A stretch of DNA of 51,220 nt from Elusimicrobiota bacterium (GTDB taxonomy: Bacteria > Elusimicrobiota > Elusimicrobia > UBA1565 > UBA9628). The position numbers were made by a program, and so were the translations under genes. Position 1 is the first letter of the stretch. The number at the start of each line of letters is the position of its first letter. Under the pieces are notes generated by a model. It was not told the DNA's origin. It searched no databases and saw only the letters and a program-made list of their open reading frames with translations. The DNA is taken from the NCBI GenBank assembly GCA_027452025.1, contig DAIDHI010000078.1:1-51220 (forward strand). The letters are read 5' to 3'. Below, one piece after another: positions 8,015 through 16,555 of this stretch.

Positions 8015-9595
8015 ATGGCCGGCGCCAAGACGCGGCTCCAGCGGCTCGTCCTGCGCACCGGAGGCGTCTTTCCCCTGCGGCCGTTGTTTCGCCTTTACTA
8101 TCGACTCGCCGCCGGCCTCTTCATCCGGGCCACGCGCGCCCGCTTCCCCGCGGTCTCGGACATATTCGTGCGGCGAGGACAGACCGAAGAGGGCTGGGTG
8201 CCGGGCGCCAGCGACGTGGACCTCGGCGTGATCGCGCGGCTGCCGTCCGCCGCCGAGGACGCCGCTTTCGTCAAGGCCTTTTGGGCCCACTACGCCCGGT
8301 GGAAAAGGCTTTTCCCCATCCTGGGGGAGGCGCAAATCGTCGCCGAGGACGAGGCATCGCGCCTGCGCGGGCTTGCCGGGGTCCGCTTTCGGGAGTATGG
8401 ACGCGCAGCGCGGCAGACCGGCTGGCGGGCGCGCTGGGACTGCCTGGGCGAGGCGCTGTTTTCCTGCCTGCACCTGCTGGAACAGACCTATTTCGAGGCC
8501 GCGTCAGCGCCGGCCGGGCCTGATTTCGGCATCAAGATCGCCAAGGGCTATCTGGACGTTCTGCGCTACGGGGAGGGCTGCGTCCGCGCGGATGGGACGG
8601 CCGTCTCCCGGCAGCGGCTCGCGAGCGGGCTGCGCGGCGACGGCGCCAACGCCGCATTGGAGCGGCCGTTTCTCATGACCAGGCCGCAAGCGGCCGGATT
8701 GTGCGCCCTAGCGCTGCGGACCCTGGAGCGGTCGTGCGCTCTCTTCGTCCAAGACGCCCGCGAGCGCCTGGAGCCGGGGACCGCCGCGCCCGGCTCCACC
8801 TCCTGGGAGCTTCCCGCCGAGGACGACCCGTTCATGCTGTGGCACGGCCGGCTGAAGGTCCTCGACGAGCCCGGCTATCCCAAGATCCACGGGATCTATT
8901 ACGACAGCGTCTTTCGCTGGATCGTCGTGGCCGACGTGAACGACGATCGATCGTTGCTCAAGCTCTTCTCCAAGCTGGAGGCGTGGCCGAAAGAAAATGG
9001 CGTATTCCGGGCTCCCGCCTGGATCCTGCCCCCCGCCGCCTTCCAGGCTCTACTCTGGACTCCCCATCTCGGCACGCCGTTCTTCCACCGTTGTCTCAGC
9101 GCTTCCCTGAATCAATGGGGCGTCGCCGGCCGCAAGCGCAGCCGCTTTCCGCTCGATTCCTGGGGGCAAAGGGCGCAATGGCGCATGAAGGCCGGGGACT
9201 TCCTGCCTCCGCCGCCGGAATTGCTGCGCTATGGCGCGCAGTCTTGCGCCGGCAGCCTCGCCCTGTCGCTGCGCCTCTTCGGGCTGGAAGGCTGGGCGGG
9301 CGATAATATCTACCGGCTCTGCTTGCTCTACAGCCGCTTGCTGAGCCTCAACCTATACTTCACCACCGGCCAAGCGCGCGATCCCGACGATCTCGAAGCC
9401 CTGCTTGCGGCCACCGCAACCTGCTGCCCCGAGCTCTTCGCGCGCATCAAGGCCCCCCTGCTCGACGCCCTGCAGAGCCCCCCGCAGGACTGGAACGCCA
9501 GACCGGCCGCACAGTGCTTCTACGGCCACTTCCCGAGCTACCGGCTGCTGATGGGCGAAATCCTCGCCAAGCTGCCCGGCGTCACTTCATCCTGA
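8015..9595 (+). CDS. Nucleotidyltransferase-domain protein (pol-beta superfamily-like)
   Basis: This is a 526-residue protein. Near residues 60-72 it reads GWVPGASDVDLGVI, which fits the G-S-x(n)-D-h-D-h signature of minimal or pol-beta type nucleotidyltransferases: two Asp for metal, preceded by a small-residue turn. The other ~450 residues are helical, rich in Arg, Trp and Leu, and contain no motif I can name. The protein is far longer than MNT or Kanamycin-type enzymes, so the C-terminal part may be a separate substrate-binding domain. It is the last gene of the plus-strand operon. Its final 14 bases overlap the tail of the convergent gene at 9582-10181. NTP transfer to a sugar, lipid or protein is possible; the biological substrate is unknown. 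Confidence 0.65.
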   Translation: MAGAKTRLQRLVLRTGGVFPLRPLFRLYYRLAAGLFIRATRARFPAVSDIFVRRGQTEEGWVPGASDVDLGVIARLPSAAEDAAFVKAFWAHYARWKRLFPILGEAQIVAEDEASRLRGLAGVRFREYGRAARQTGWRARWDCLGEALFSCLHLLEQTYFEAASAPAGPDFGIKIAKGYLDVLRYGEGCVRADGTAVSRQRLASGLRGDGANAALERPFLMTRPQAAGLCALALRTLERSCALFVQDARERLEPGTAAPGSTSWELPAEDDPFMLWHGRLKVLDEPGYPKIHGIYYDSVFRWIVVADVNDDRSLLKLFSKLEAWPKENGVFRAPAWILPPAAFQALLWTPHLGTPFFHRCLSASLNQWGVAGRKRSRFPLDSWGQRAQWRMKAGDFLPPPPELLRYGAQSCAGSLALSLRLFGLEGWAGDNIYRLCLLYSRLLSLNLYFTTGQARDPDDLEALLAATATCCPELFARIKAPLLDALQSPPQDWNARPAAQCFYGHFPSYRLLMGEILAKLPGVTSS

Positions 9596-10181
9596 CCCGG
9601 GGAACGGCGTCTCGGGCCAAGGAACGGCCAAGGCTGACATGGTCCTCTCTGATCCAAACGAAATCTTGATGCCCGAGGCAATCCGTCCAGCGGTAGCAAG
9701 CCGCGGCCGGCGCCGCTTCGCCCGGGGGGCTGGTCTCGTCGGCAAGCCTCTCGAGGATGCAGTGGGACTGGAACGGCTCCAGGTCGTCGAGACCGATTTC
9801 GAGAGTCTCGACGCGCCGCTGGCTCATGGGCGGCAGGCCGATGCGCCGTATGAACGGCCCCTCGAAAGAGGTCAACGCCAAGAATATATTGAGTCCCGAA
9901 GCCATAGGAAAAGACACTTCGCGGCGAGCCCCCGCAATCGACACCTGCCCAACCCAGCAGTCGCCGTCCCAATGGTAGTGCGCCTCGCCTTTGCCCGCGG
10001 ACGCGTCACGAATAGTCAGAGACACCACCCGCCAGGCCTCGTCGAAAGTAGCCTCGATCGCCTGACTCAGATCTTTGCCGGGCGCGGGGCTTCGCCAAGC
10101 AGTCATCGTGCGCGACTCCGGATTGATATCGAACCTCTCGAACGGCGTCCCTTCTTCGGTCAAATAGATCCCGCGGATCAT
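9582..10181 (-). CDS. Conserved-looking protein of unknown function at the end of the long operon
   Basis: This is a 199-residue soluble protein: MIRGIYLTEEGTPFERFD, then alternating strands such as WRVVSLTIRDASAGKGEAHYHW, WVGQVSIAGARREVSFPM and HCILERLADE, and an aromatic C-terminus (CYRWTDCLGHQDFVWIRED). The pattern of amphipathic strands with paired Trp, Tyr and His looks like a beta-sandwich or lipocalin-like fold, but I recognise no family. There is no signal peptide. The ATG at 10181 overlaps the stop of the small gene before it (ATGA), and that gene in turn overlaps the SGNH gene, so it is the last cistron of the run beginning at 37107. Its 3-prime end overlaps the convergent gene that ends at 9595. 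Confidence 0.6.
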   Translation of the reverse strand: MIRGIYLTEEGTPFERFDINPESRTMTAWRSPAPGKDLSQAIEATFDEAWRVVSLTIRDASAGKGEAHYHWDGDCWVGQVSIAGARREVSFPMASGLNIFLALTSFEGPFIRRIGLPPMSQRRVETLEIGLDDLEPFQSHCILERLADETSPPGEAAPAAACYRWTDCLGHQDFVWIREDHVSLGRSLARDAVPRVRMK

Positions 10182-10435
10182 CGCTTCCTCGCCTTCCAGC
10201 CGCGAACCAGCGGGCCGAGCACTCCCTCCGAGACCCCATAAGCCCGCATCATACGCACGACCTCGGGGATCTCCCGTTGCGGCAGGTCATAGCGGCAATT
10301 ATAGAAACCGCCGTGGGCTTGCATCCAGTCTAGATTGTCCGGTGAAAGCATGAAGCCATGTCGGGCCGTCTGAGCCAGGCAGCGACCGAAGTAAGCCGAG
10401 AAATCGTCCGGCTGAACCCAGCGGTTAGCGAGCAT
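10178..10435 (-). CDS. Small protein of unknown function (85 aa)
   Basis: I start it at the ATG at 10435 (MLANRWVQPDDFSAYFGRCL), which lies inside the last codons of the SGNH-TPR gene (stop at 10425). A longer reading to 10528 would be a shadow of that gene. The protein is small and basic at the C-terminus (GPLVRGWKARKR), with HGGFYNCRYDLPQREIPEVV in the middle. No family is recognised. It is sandwiched by overlapping starts: 11 bases with the gene before it and ATGA with the gene after it. That makes it a genuine cistron rather than noise. It probably works with the 199-residue protein encoded directly downstream. Confidence 0.6.
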   Translation of the reverse strand: MLANRWVQPDDFSAYFGRCLAQTARHGFMLSPDNLDWMQAHGGFYNCRYDLPQREIPEVVRMMRAYGVSEGVLGPLVRGWKARKR

Positions 10436-12179
10436 CCTGCTCCGCCTTCCACAAGCCGCTGGCCGGATCCGCGCGCGCCTCGGCCGAGAGTTGCGAGAAG
10501 TCCGCCCCCGCCAGAGCGCGGTGCCCAAGCCGCGTTTCCGTCAGGGCTAGAACCAGCCGCGCGGAGTCGTTGGCGGCATCCAAGCGCAAGGCGTCGTTGG
10601 CCAGCCGCATGGCCTGCTCCTCGCGACCCGCCCGTCGATAGCCTTCGGCGGCGCCCGCAAGCACGTCAGGCCAGCGCCGCGGAAGCAATCGGGCCTCTTG
10701 CACGGCCCAGACTGATGCCTGAAGGCCGGCTTGCGAGAGGCTCTCCGAATCGAGCATCGTGCGCAGGAGCGCCGGATAGCGCCGCACGCAGTCCTCCATC
10801 AGCGCAGTCCCGGCCGGAGACATCAGTCGCCCCTGTTCCCGATCATCGAGGATGGCTTGCATGGCAGTGAGGATCGTTTTTTGAGCCACTTGGCGGCTGT
10901 CGTCGGCCGTGAAGACCGGATGCCGTCGCTGGCCGCTTCCGGCGTTCAGCGCAGCGATGCGCCAATCTTTGATCGGCGCCAGGACATGAGCACCCGTCTT
11001 CAGGTCGAAATCGTAGATCGCCCGGACGATCGTTTCGGAGACAAACGGGTAATACTGCTGGTCCCAATGGACCTGATCCGAGAACATCCGGCCGTCGGGA
11101 ATGCCATCCGGCGCTAAGGCTGAGAAGGAATGCTCCAAATCGGCCAGGATTTCGCGATCCCTCAGGGCGAGCTTTCGGATGGTGTCGTTGATGCGCGGAT
11201 GACAGCGGTTGCCCGGGTTATCCCAGTCGATGGCCTGGCGGTATTCGTGCCGGGCCCTGCCGAAATGACCGGAGGCGTCTTCGATGCGCCCGACCCAGTA
11301 ATGGCCCCAAGGCTGCCGCGGGTGAGCGTCCACGTAGTTCAAGAAGAGCGTCGCCGCGCGCCCGGCCAATCCCAAGTCGTACGCCGCCCAGGCTCGCACG
11401 TAGGCGGGATCTGCCAGAGGCGGCGGCGTATGCGACGGGGGTGCATCGCGCAAGTTGGCCGGCAGCGTGCAAAGAATCAGGGGGACGCCTCTTTTCCGGG
11501 ATCCCGCGATCATGGCCTCCACGTTCCTCTCGAAATTGGCCCGGCGCTCTTCCAATGTCGGCGCCGGCGGCTGGACGGGCTCCAGACCAAGCCGTTCCTG
11601 CGCCAGGCGAAATATCCAGAATCGACCGAGCTCCATCTGCACCTTGTAAAGGACTGGATGCGGCAGCTTCACCGGATTGTAGTACTCGTTGTTGCCTGAC
11701 AGGACGACGATGGCGTCCGGGTGATAACGAAGGGCGTCCGCGAGCACCAAGGAGTCGCGGTAGCTGTCATAACTGCCCATCCCGCAACCTATGACTTCCA
11801 CGCGCCTGCCGGGAATGGCCGCCTCCAGCAGCGCCGCGAGCTGCGAGCGTTCCGCGTCCGCGAAGGGCATGGCGACCGAGCCTCCGACCACAAAGACCCG
11901 CAGGCTCGCCGGGCCTTTTCGCGCTAGGAACGGCCGTGCCTGGGAACCCGGCCTATTCGGCCTATAGACCCACCCGTCCATGGTCCAGGACAGCCGGAAA
12001 AAAGGGGCGTATATCTGCCGGTAACAGTAGTCAAATTGGTACCAGAGAGGCGACTGCCGGGGAGGACCCAGCCGCCGGCGCAGCCCCAGTTCGACCAAGC
12101 CTAGCGCGCCGAGAGCGATCAAGGCCCCGGCGAGGGCCGCGGCAGCCCGAGCCGCCGCCCGGGCGCGGCGGCGTCTCAA
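10425..12179 (-). CDS. Membrane-anchored SGNH-hydrolase-like protein with C-terminal TPR-like helices
   Basis: This is a 584-residue protein. I prefer a TTG start at 12179 that overlaps the stop of the upstream gene (TTGA); a TTG at 12188 is also in frame. A very basic N-terminus (RRRRARAAARAAA) and one membrane helix come first. An SGNH-type domain follows: block I RVFVVGGSVAMPF (GGS in place of GDS), CGMGSYDSY, block III VVLSGNNEYY, and block V SDQVHWDQQYYP (DxxH, near residue 370). The last ~170 residues are Ala/Arg-rich helical repeats consistent with TPR (EGYRRAGREEQAMRLANDAL). SGNH proteins in surface-glycan clusters are often O-acetyl transferases or esterases acting in the periplasm. 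A second SGNH protein lies at 15413-16555 in the same operon. Confidence 0.75.
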   Translation of the reverse strand: MRRRRARAAARAAAALAGALIALGALGLVELGLRRRLGPPRQSPLWYQFDYCYRQIYAPFFRLSWTMDGWVYRPNRPGSQARPFLARKGPASLRVFVVGGSVAMPFADAERSQLAALLEAAIPGRRVEVIGCGMGSYDSYRDSLVLADALRYHPDAIVVLSGNNEYYNPVKLPHPVLYKVQMELGRFWIFRLAQERLGLEPVQPPAPTLEERRANFERNVEAMIAGSRKRGVPLILCTLPANLRDAPPSHTPPPLADPAYVRAWAAYDLGLAGRAATLFLNYVDAHPRQPWGHYWVGRIEDASGHFGRARHEYRQAIDWDNPGNRCHPRINDTIRKLALRDREILADLEHSFSALAPDGIPDGRMFSDQVHWDQQYYPFVSETIVRAIYDFDLKTGAHVLAPIKDWRIAALNAGSGQRRHPVFTADDSRQVAQKTILTAMQAILDDREQGRLMSPAGTALMEDCVRRYPALLRTMLDSESLSQAGLQASVWAVQEARLLPRRWPDVLAGAAEGYRRAGREEQAMRLANDALRLDAANDSARLVLALTETRLGHRALAGADFSQLSAEARADPASGLWKAEQDAR

Positions 12180-13870
12180 CGGCGCCAAGGCATTCTCACC
12201 GGCCCCAAGCGAGCCGCGCCCTGCGCCAAAGCCATCGCCAGTGCGGCGTCGTTGCCATTCACGAAAAGGCGGTAGGGGGGCAGCTCAGCGGCCTCCCGCA
12301 TGACGCGGGCGGCCTCTAGAGCGGCCTTGTCGGTGTGCACTATCAGAACCCTCACATCGTCGCGCTTTAAGCGTTGCGCCAACTCCGCCGACGGCAAGTC
12401 CAGCACGGACGGATCGCCGGGGGCAAGATGGATATGGAACTGGCGTCCCGTGTAATCGAAGCGGCGGTCGAAGATGATGCGGTCGGAAGCCAGAGGAGTA
12501 TTCCAAGACCGTCCGTACGGACTCTGTTCGGAAGGCTGAATCAAAAACAGTAGCGGCAGTTCCCATATCCGGCCTTCGTACTCGGTGTCGTTTTGATAGA
12601 TCTGGAGCATAACGCGGTCCCGCGCCGCCAGAAGGCCACTAGCTCCCTCCTGGTCGATGAGCGCGGCGAGCTTGACCACGCTGGCGCTGAAGTTGCTTAC
12701 GTCAAGGCTGACGCCAGGCAGCCTCCAAGCATCCCAAGGCGCCAGGGCCAGGATGGCGACGGCGGCTACCGCGCTCTTCCATCGTCCGGCCCAGCCGGCC
12801 ATCGCCCACGCGGCCCACGGGGCGAGCAGCATGAAATCGGTCCAAAGATGGGTGTAGTGACAATAGGGAAGCACCACATGGATGACGTGCAGCGGCACCA
12901 TCAAGACCACCTCTCCGACGGGAAAGAGGAGATACCAAAGTCGCTCGGTCTTGCCCCGCCACCAGGAAGCCGCGATGGCCCCGGCCGCCAGGATCGTCGT
13001 CATCGGGAAGACGACGGCAAATTCGACGAATGGTCCGGTCACCCGCCCGAGCAACGGCAAGATGGCGCGCAAATCGCTTTGGTTCCAAACGTAAAATAAC
13101 GGCGTGCCATTGGCTCTCCATTGGAACAGCAGCCAAACGGGCACGAAGGACCAGACTAATGCCAGCGCCGATGCCTGGCCGAAAAACGAGCCGGGCTGCG
13201 CTCCGCGCTTGAGTTTCCAATCGGCGAGCAGCGCGAGCGTATAGAGCATCGCAAAGAGCCAGCCATCGTAATGCACCATCGTGGCGGCTAACATGAACGA
13301 GGCCGAGACTAAAAGGTCGCCTCGCCGGCCGCCGCGACGGAACCGCAGCAGGAAAAAGACGCTCCACAGGACCGTGGCGTCCAAGAACGGGATCTGCATG
13401 GCGCCCAAGCTGTAGACGACGTGCGCCGGATGAAAGGCGGCCAGAGCCACCGCCAACGCGGCCGCCGCGTATTCACCCGGAAACAACTCGCAGCAAATGA
13501 GCCAGATCGCGCCGAGCGAACACCAGCAAGCCGCGTTTTGGAGTGCCAGGCTGGCCCGCCAGGGATGGCCGACCAATTTGATGAGCCCGCCCAGAAGCCA
13601 GAATTGCAGCGGCAGCAGCGTCGTGTGGGGAAAGAGCTCGGGGCTGCGCAGCCAGACGAAAGCAGTGAGAACGCGCATCACGTCGTCGCCAAAAGTGGCC
13701 GTGAACCCGAAATTGGCCCGGTAAAACCAAACCTCGAAGCCTGCGCGAATGACGGCGATGAGGGCCAAAAGCGCGACGAGCGTCGCCCGCTGGCCCTCAG
13801 CCGGCCAGTAACGGAGCGCCCTTTCCTCCGGTTCAGCGCTTGGCAACGGAGTAGACGTCGATCGTGGCAT
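12176..13870 (-). CDS. GT-C type membrane glycosyltransferase (paralogue of 18506-20293)
   Basis: This is a 564-residue protein with about 10 hydrophobic helices (LVALLALIAVIRAGF, WLLGGLIKLVG, AALAVALAAFHPAHVVYSLG, and others). The first periplasmic loop has FTATFGDDVMRVLTAFVWL. The D-D pair is placed as the catalytic Asp of GT39/GT83-type enzymes, which use polyprenyl-phosphate sugars. The protein at 18506-20293 shares FT(A)VFGDD, the following W-L-R(S/H)P.L.PH...L...FWLL block, and the same C-terminal soluble domain (L.D.R(I/V).FDR..., VR/VLLA.VH(S/T)(D/T)KA). They are clear duplicates within one operon. The ATG at 13870 lies 38 bases inside the preceding gene. Its stop forms TTGA with the SGNH-TPR start. 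Confidence 0.78.
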   Translation of the reverse strand: MPRSTSTPLPSAEPEERALRYWPAEGQRATLVALLALIAVIRAGFEVWFYRANFGFTATFGDDVMRVLTAFVWLRSPELFPHTTLLPLQFWLLGGLIKLVGHPWRASLALQNAACWCSLGAIWLICCELFPGEYAAAALAVALAAFHPAHVVYSLGAMQIPFLDATVLWSVFFLLRFRRGGRRGDLLVSASFMLAATMVHYDGWLFAMLYTLALLADWKLKRGAQPGSFFGQASALALVWSFVPVWLLFQWRANGTPLFYVWNQSDLRAILPLLGRVTGPFVEFAVVFPMTTILAAGAIAASWWRGKTERLWYLLFPVGEVVLMVPLHVIHVVLPYCHYTHLWTDFMLLAPWAAWAMAGWAGRWKSAVAAVAILALAPWDAWRLPGVSLDVSNFSASVVKLAALIDQEGASGLLAARDRVMLQIYQNDTEYEGRIWELPLLFLIQPSEQSPYGRSWNTPLASDRIIFDRRFDYTGRQFHIHLAPGDPSVLDLPSAELAQRLKRDDVRVLIVHTDKAALEAARVMREAAELPPYRLFVNGNDAALAMALAQGAARLGPVRMPWRR

Positions 13871-15416
13871 CGGTGTCCGTGGTGCTCTTAAGAAAGAAAC
13901 GCCGCTTCAGGTCGACCTTGCGATGGAGACGCGCGGCCTCGCGCAGAAAGACGTCGCCGGAATGGGGCGAATCCACAGGCTTGGAGTAGAGCAGGAACAG
14001 GTCATGCTCGTCCATCAGGCTCTTCCAATAGCCCTCGGAATCCCTATGCGAAGCGACGTTCTCCGCTCTTTCCACCGGAAGCCCCGTGAGGAATTCCAGC
14101 GATTCGTAAAAACCCCAATCGAGGCACACGATCTTCGCGGGCTTGCTCTTGACCGCGTAATCGGCCAAGGAGTAGATGGCCCGGGAGAAAATCGGATTGA
14201 CGTCGTTGGAGCTGAAGCTGGACAGCATGAATGCATCGTTGCTCAAGGAGAGTCCGGCCTGCAGGAGCAACGCCACGCAGGCCGCGATGTCCCACCCCGC
14301 GCCCCGGCGCCAAAGAGTGATCAAGAACGCGGCGGCAAGTAGGTGCACGAAAGGATAAACGGCGATCACGATATGGTGAGCTCCCCAAACCGGCGGCGTC
14401 AGGACGCAGGCGGCCAGAGAGAAGGCCAGAAAGACCGCGAGAAAGCCGGTGGAGCGAGGATTGTCGGCTAGGCCGCCGCGGGCTCTGCGCCAAGACCAGC
14501 CGGCATAGGCCAGAGCGGCCAAGGCGATCACGCCCAAGGGAGCGACCCGGTGATAGGCGTTGATGCACAATTGCTGAATCGCGACCTCGTCGAGCGTGCT
14601 CCACGCCAAGGCCAGATGCTTCGCGACCGTGCCCGCCATATCCAGGGTCGGGGGATGGTGGATATCCGTCTTCGCCATCTCGGACAAGATGACCGGATCG
14701 CAGAGCGTGTAGAGGAAAAAGGGCGAGCCTCCGATGGCGAAGGCCGCAAGGCCGGCCAGATATGCGCGGCCTGTCTTTAGCACTTCGCGCAGGTCCGCAA
14801 ATCGGATCGCCAGGACCGCCGCCAGCAGCCCAATTTCGTACCAGACGGCGATCGCCCTCACCCAGAGAGCCAAGCCCATGACCAGGCACGCGGCGGCAAA
14901 CCATGCCCGGCTGCGCGACGACAACGCCTTGAGCATCATCATCATGCCGGCGAGGTCGCAAAGCAAAAGCAGATTGATCGCGGCCCGGTCGTGGCGCACC
15001 GAGAAGATGAACGTGGGATCAAGCGCGAGCAGGAGACAAGCCAGCGCCGCGGTCGGGCCGTCGAAGAGCATCCACGCGCACCAAAAGAAGGCCAGCAGCA
15101 CCAGCGCCCCGCCCAGGACGTTGGTCAGCCGGAAGCTGAAGACGCTCGGGCCCATCAAATGAAAAAGAGGGAGGTAGGTGTAAGCCTCCACCGCGCCCTG
15201 ATAATAAACTTCCATGACGGGCCACTCGCGGCCGAGAAAGCCCACGGTCAGGTATGCCTGCGTGGGCACCCTGCGCACCATGTCGGCGGCTACCAGCGGG
15301 CCCGCGGCCTCGTCCCGGAACAATCCCGCCTCGCCTAGGCCATGCAGCGAGACCGCGAAGTAAACGCCCAACGCAACGGCCAAACCGGCCGCGAAAAGGA
15401 GCCCGCGCTTCGTCAT
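13833..15416 (-). CDS. GT-C type membrane glycosyltransferase (ArnT/PMT-like)
   Basis: This is a 527-residue protein starting at ATG 15416, which overlaps the previous stop (ATGA). A longer reading from 15467 is less likely. Its N-terminal helix is LLFAAGLAVALGVYFAVSL. The first loop contains AGLFRDEAAGPLVAADMV, where D-E is the usual metal/catalytic acidic pair of GT-C transferases. About ten further helices follow (VLGGALVLLAFFWCAWML, ACLLLALDPTFIFSVRHDRA, and others), then a ~120-residue C-terminal periplasmic domain (SKPAKIVCLDWGFYESLEFL). It differs from the 12176/18506 pair, so the operon encodes at least two GT-C types. Its role is probably transfer of a lipid-linked sugar to a periplasmic acceptor. 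Confidence 0.78.
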   Translation of the reverse strand: MTKRGLLFAAGLAVALGVYFAVSLHGLGEAGLFRDEAAGPLVAADMVRRVPTQAYLTVGFLGREWPVMEVYYQGAVEAYTYLPLFHLMGPSVFSFRLTNVLGGALVLLAFFWCAWMLFDGPTAALACLLLALDPTFIFSVRHDRAAINLLLLCDLAGMMMMLKALSSRSRAWFAAACLVMGLALWVRAIAVWYEIGLLAAVLAIRFADLREVLKTGRAYLAGLAAFAIGGSPFFLYTLCDPVILSEMAKTDIHHPPTLDMAGTVAKHLALAWSTLDEVAIQQLCINAYHRVAPLGVIALAALAYAGWSWRRARGGLADNPRSTGFLAVFLAFSLAACVLTPPVWGAHHIVIAVYPFVHLLAAAFLITLWRRGAGWDIAACVALLLQAGLSLSNDAFMLSSFSSNDVNPIFSRAIYSLADYAVKSKPAKIVCLDWGFYESLEFLTGLPVERAENVASHRDSEGYWKSLMDEHDLFLLYSKPVDSPHSGDVFLREAARLHRKVDLKRRFFLKSTTDTDATIDVYSVAKR

Positions 15417-16555
15417 GACGTCCCCCCGGCGCCGGCCGCCAGCCGGCGCGCCCTCAGATAATGCCACAACGCCCTTTCAGCGAGCCGATTACCCCGCTCG
15501 CTCCAATGAATCCCATTGGGATGCGGATGACCTCGGCCATCGTTATCGACGAAGAGCGAACCCCGCAAGTCGGCGGTTTCATGACCCCGGAAGACCGGAG
15601 TCAGATCCAGCAAATGGACGCCTCGCGCCCGGCAGTACGAGGCTATCTCGGTCTCGAAAGGATCCGGTTTTGGAGAAAAGAGCCAGTCGCGATTGGGACA
15701 GAGCATGATCACCAGACGCCCGCCGCTACCCGCCACGTCCCGCCGCAGCCGCTCGAGCAGCGCCATCCCCAGGTCGTCGTCTCTCCCTCTCTCGACAGGG
15801 CCTCGCAGCCTGGCGATAAGACCCCGGGCGGATCGGACCGTCTCCGATCCCGGCCGAAACATGAGCGCCGCCAGCTGCCGCAGGCTCAGCCGGTTAAGGT
15901 CGCAGCGCGCTTCGCCGACCGCCGCGCGGCGCGGAAGAGGGACGTTGGTCAATATGAGCCGCCCGCCGTCCAGGATGAACTTGGGCCGGGCATAGCCGAA
16001 ATCATTGACGAACTGGTCGATGCGGCCGAATTGACCGGCGATGAGCCCGTAGATCACGAGGTCGGGCTTATAGCGCCGTCCTTCGCGCTCGTAAAGGAGC
16101 GTGACCTGATCGATGCCGTAGGCGATGACGGACATGTTCATGACCTCGGCGCCCTTCCAGTCGCGGGCCAGCAGGCTGGAGACGTTCCGGTCATCGGCCA
16201 CGCCATGGCCGAAGGGCACCGAATCGCCGATAAAGAGAACACGCGGGCGCCCCGGCGTCCTAGCGAGCGGGAAATCGCGCTCGCCCCGCATGCCTTCGCC
16301 GTTGATGCGCACGGAGATGTCGGGGCCGTAGGCGCGAGGGCAAAAGGCATCCGGCTTGTTTTTCCAGCCCAGCTCGGGATCCCATTGCGTCCAAACACGC
16401 TCCGGCTCCTCCGGAACCGTGCCGACGATCTTCTGAGAGAGCTTGGGAGCCAGCGCCAGACAGAGCAGCCTGACCCGCAAAGCCGTTTCCAGGAACAGGA
16501 ATCCGGCCAGCACGCCGGCGACGATGAGAGCGGCGCGGCGGACGGGCGGACTCAT
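15413..16555 (-). CDS. Membrane-anchored SGNH hydrolase / acyl-esterase-like protein
   Basis: This is a 380-residue protein from ATG 16555 (overlapping the AsnB stop, ATGA). An N-terminal anchor (AALIVAGVLAGFLFLETAL) is followed by a periplasmic region. Block I is VLFIGDSVPFGHGV, with the nucleophile Ser in G-D-S. NMSVIAYG carries the block II Gly. HPNGIHWSERGN near the C-terminus supplies the block V His in an N-G-x-H-W-S form common in surface-polysaccharide O-acetyltransferase-like SGNH proteins. The intervening region (YKPDLVIYGLIAGQFGRID) fits the central sheet. Its position between AsnB and a GT-C gene suggests it acylates or deacylates a glycan made by this locus. Confident for the fold, moderate for the role. 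Confidence 0.82.
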   Translation of the reverse strand: MSPPVRRAALIVAGVLAGFLFLETALRVRLLCLALAPKLSQKIVGTVPEEPERVWTQWDPELGWKNKPDAFCPRAYGPDISVRINGEGMRGERDFPLARTPGRPRVLFIGDSVPFGHGVADDRNVSSLLARDWKGAEVMNMSVIAYGIDQVTLLYEREGRRYKPDLVIYGLIAGQFGRIDQFVNDFGYARPKFILDGGRLILTNVPLPRRAAVGEARCDLNRLSLRQLAALMFRPGSETVRSARGLIARLRGPVERGRDDDLGMALLERLRRDVAGSGGRLVIMLCPNRDWLFSPKPDPFETEIASYCRARGVHLLDLTPVFRGHETADLRGSLFVDNDGRGHPHPNGIHWSERGNRLAERALWHYLRARRLAAGAGGTS

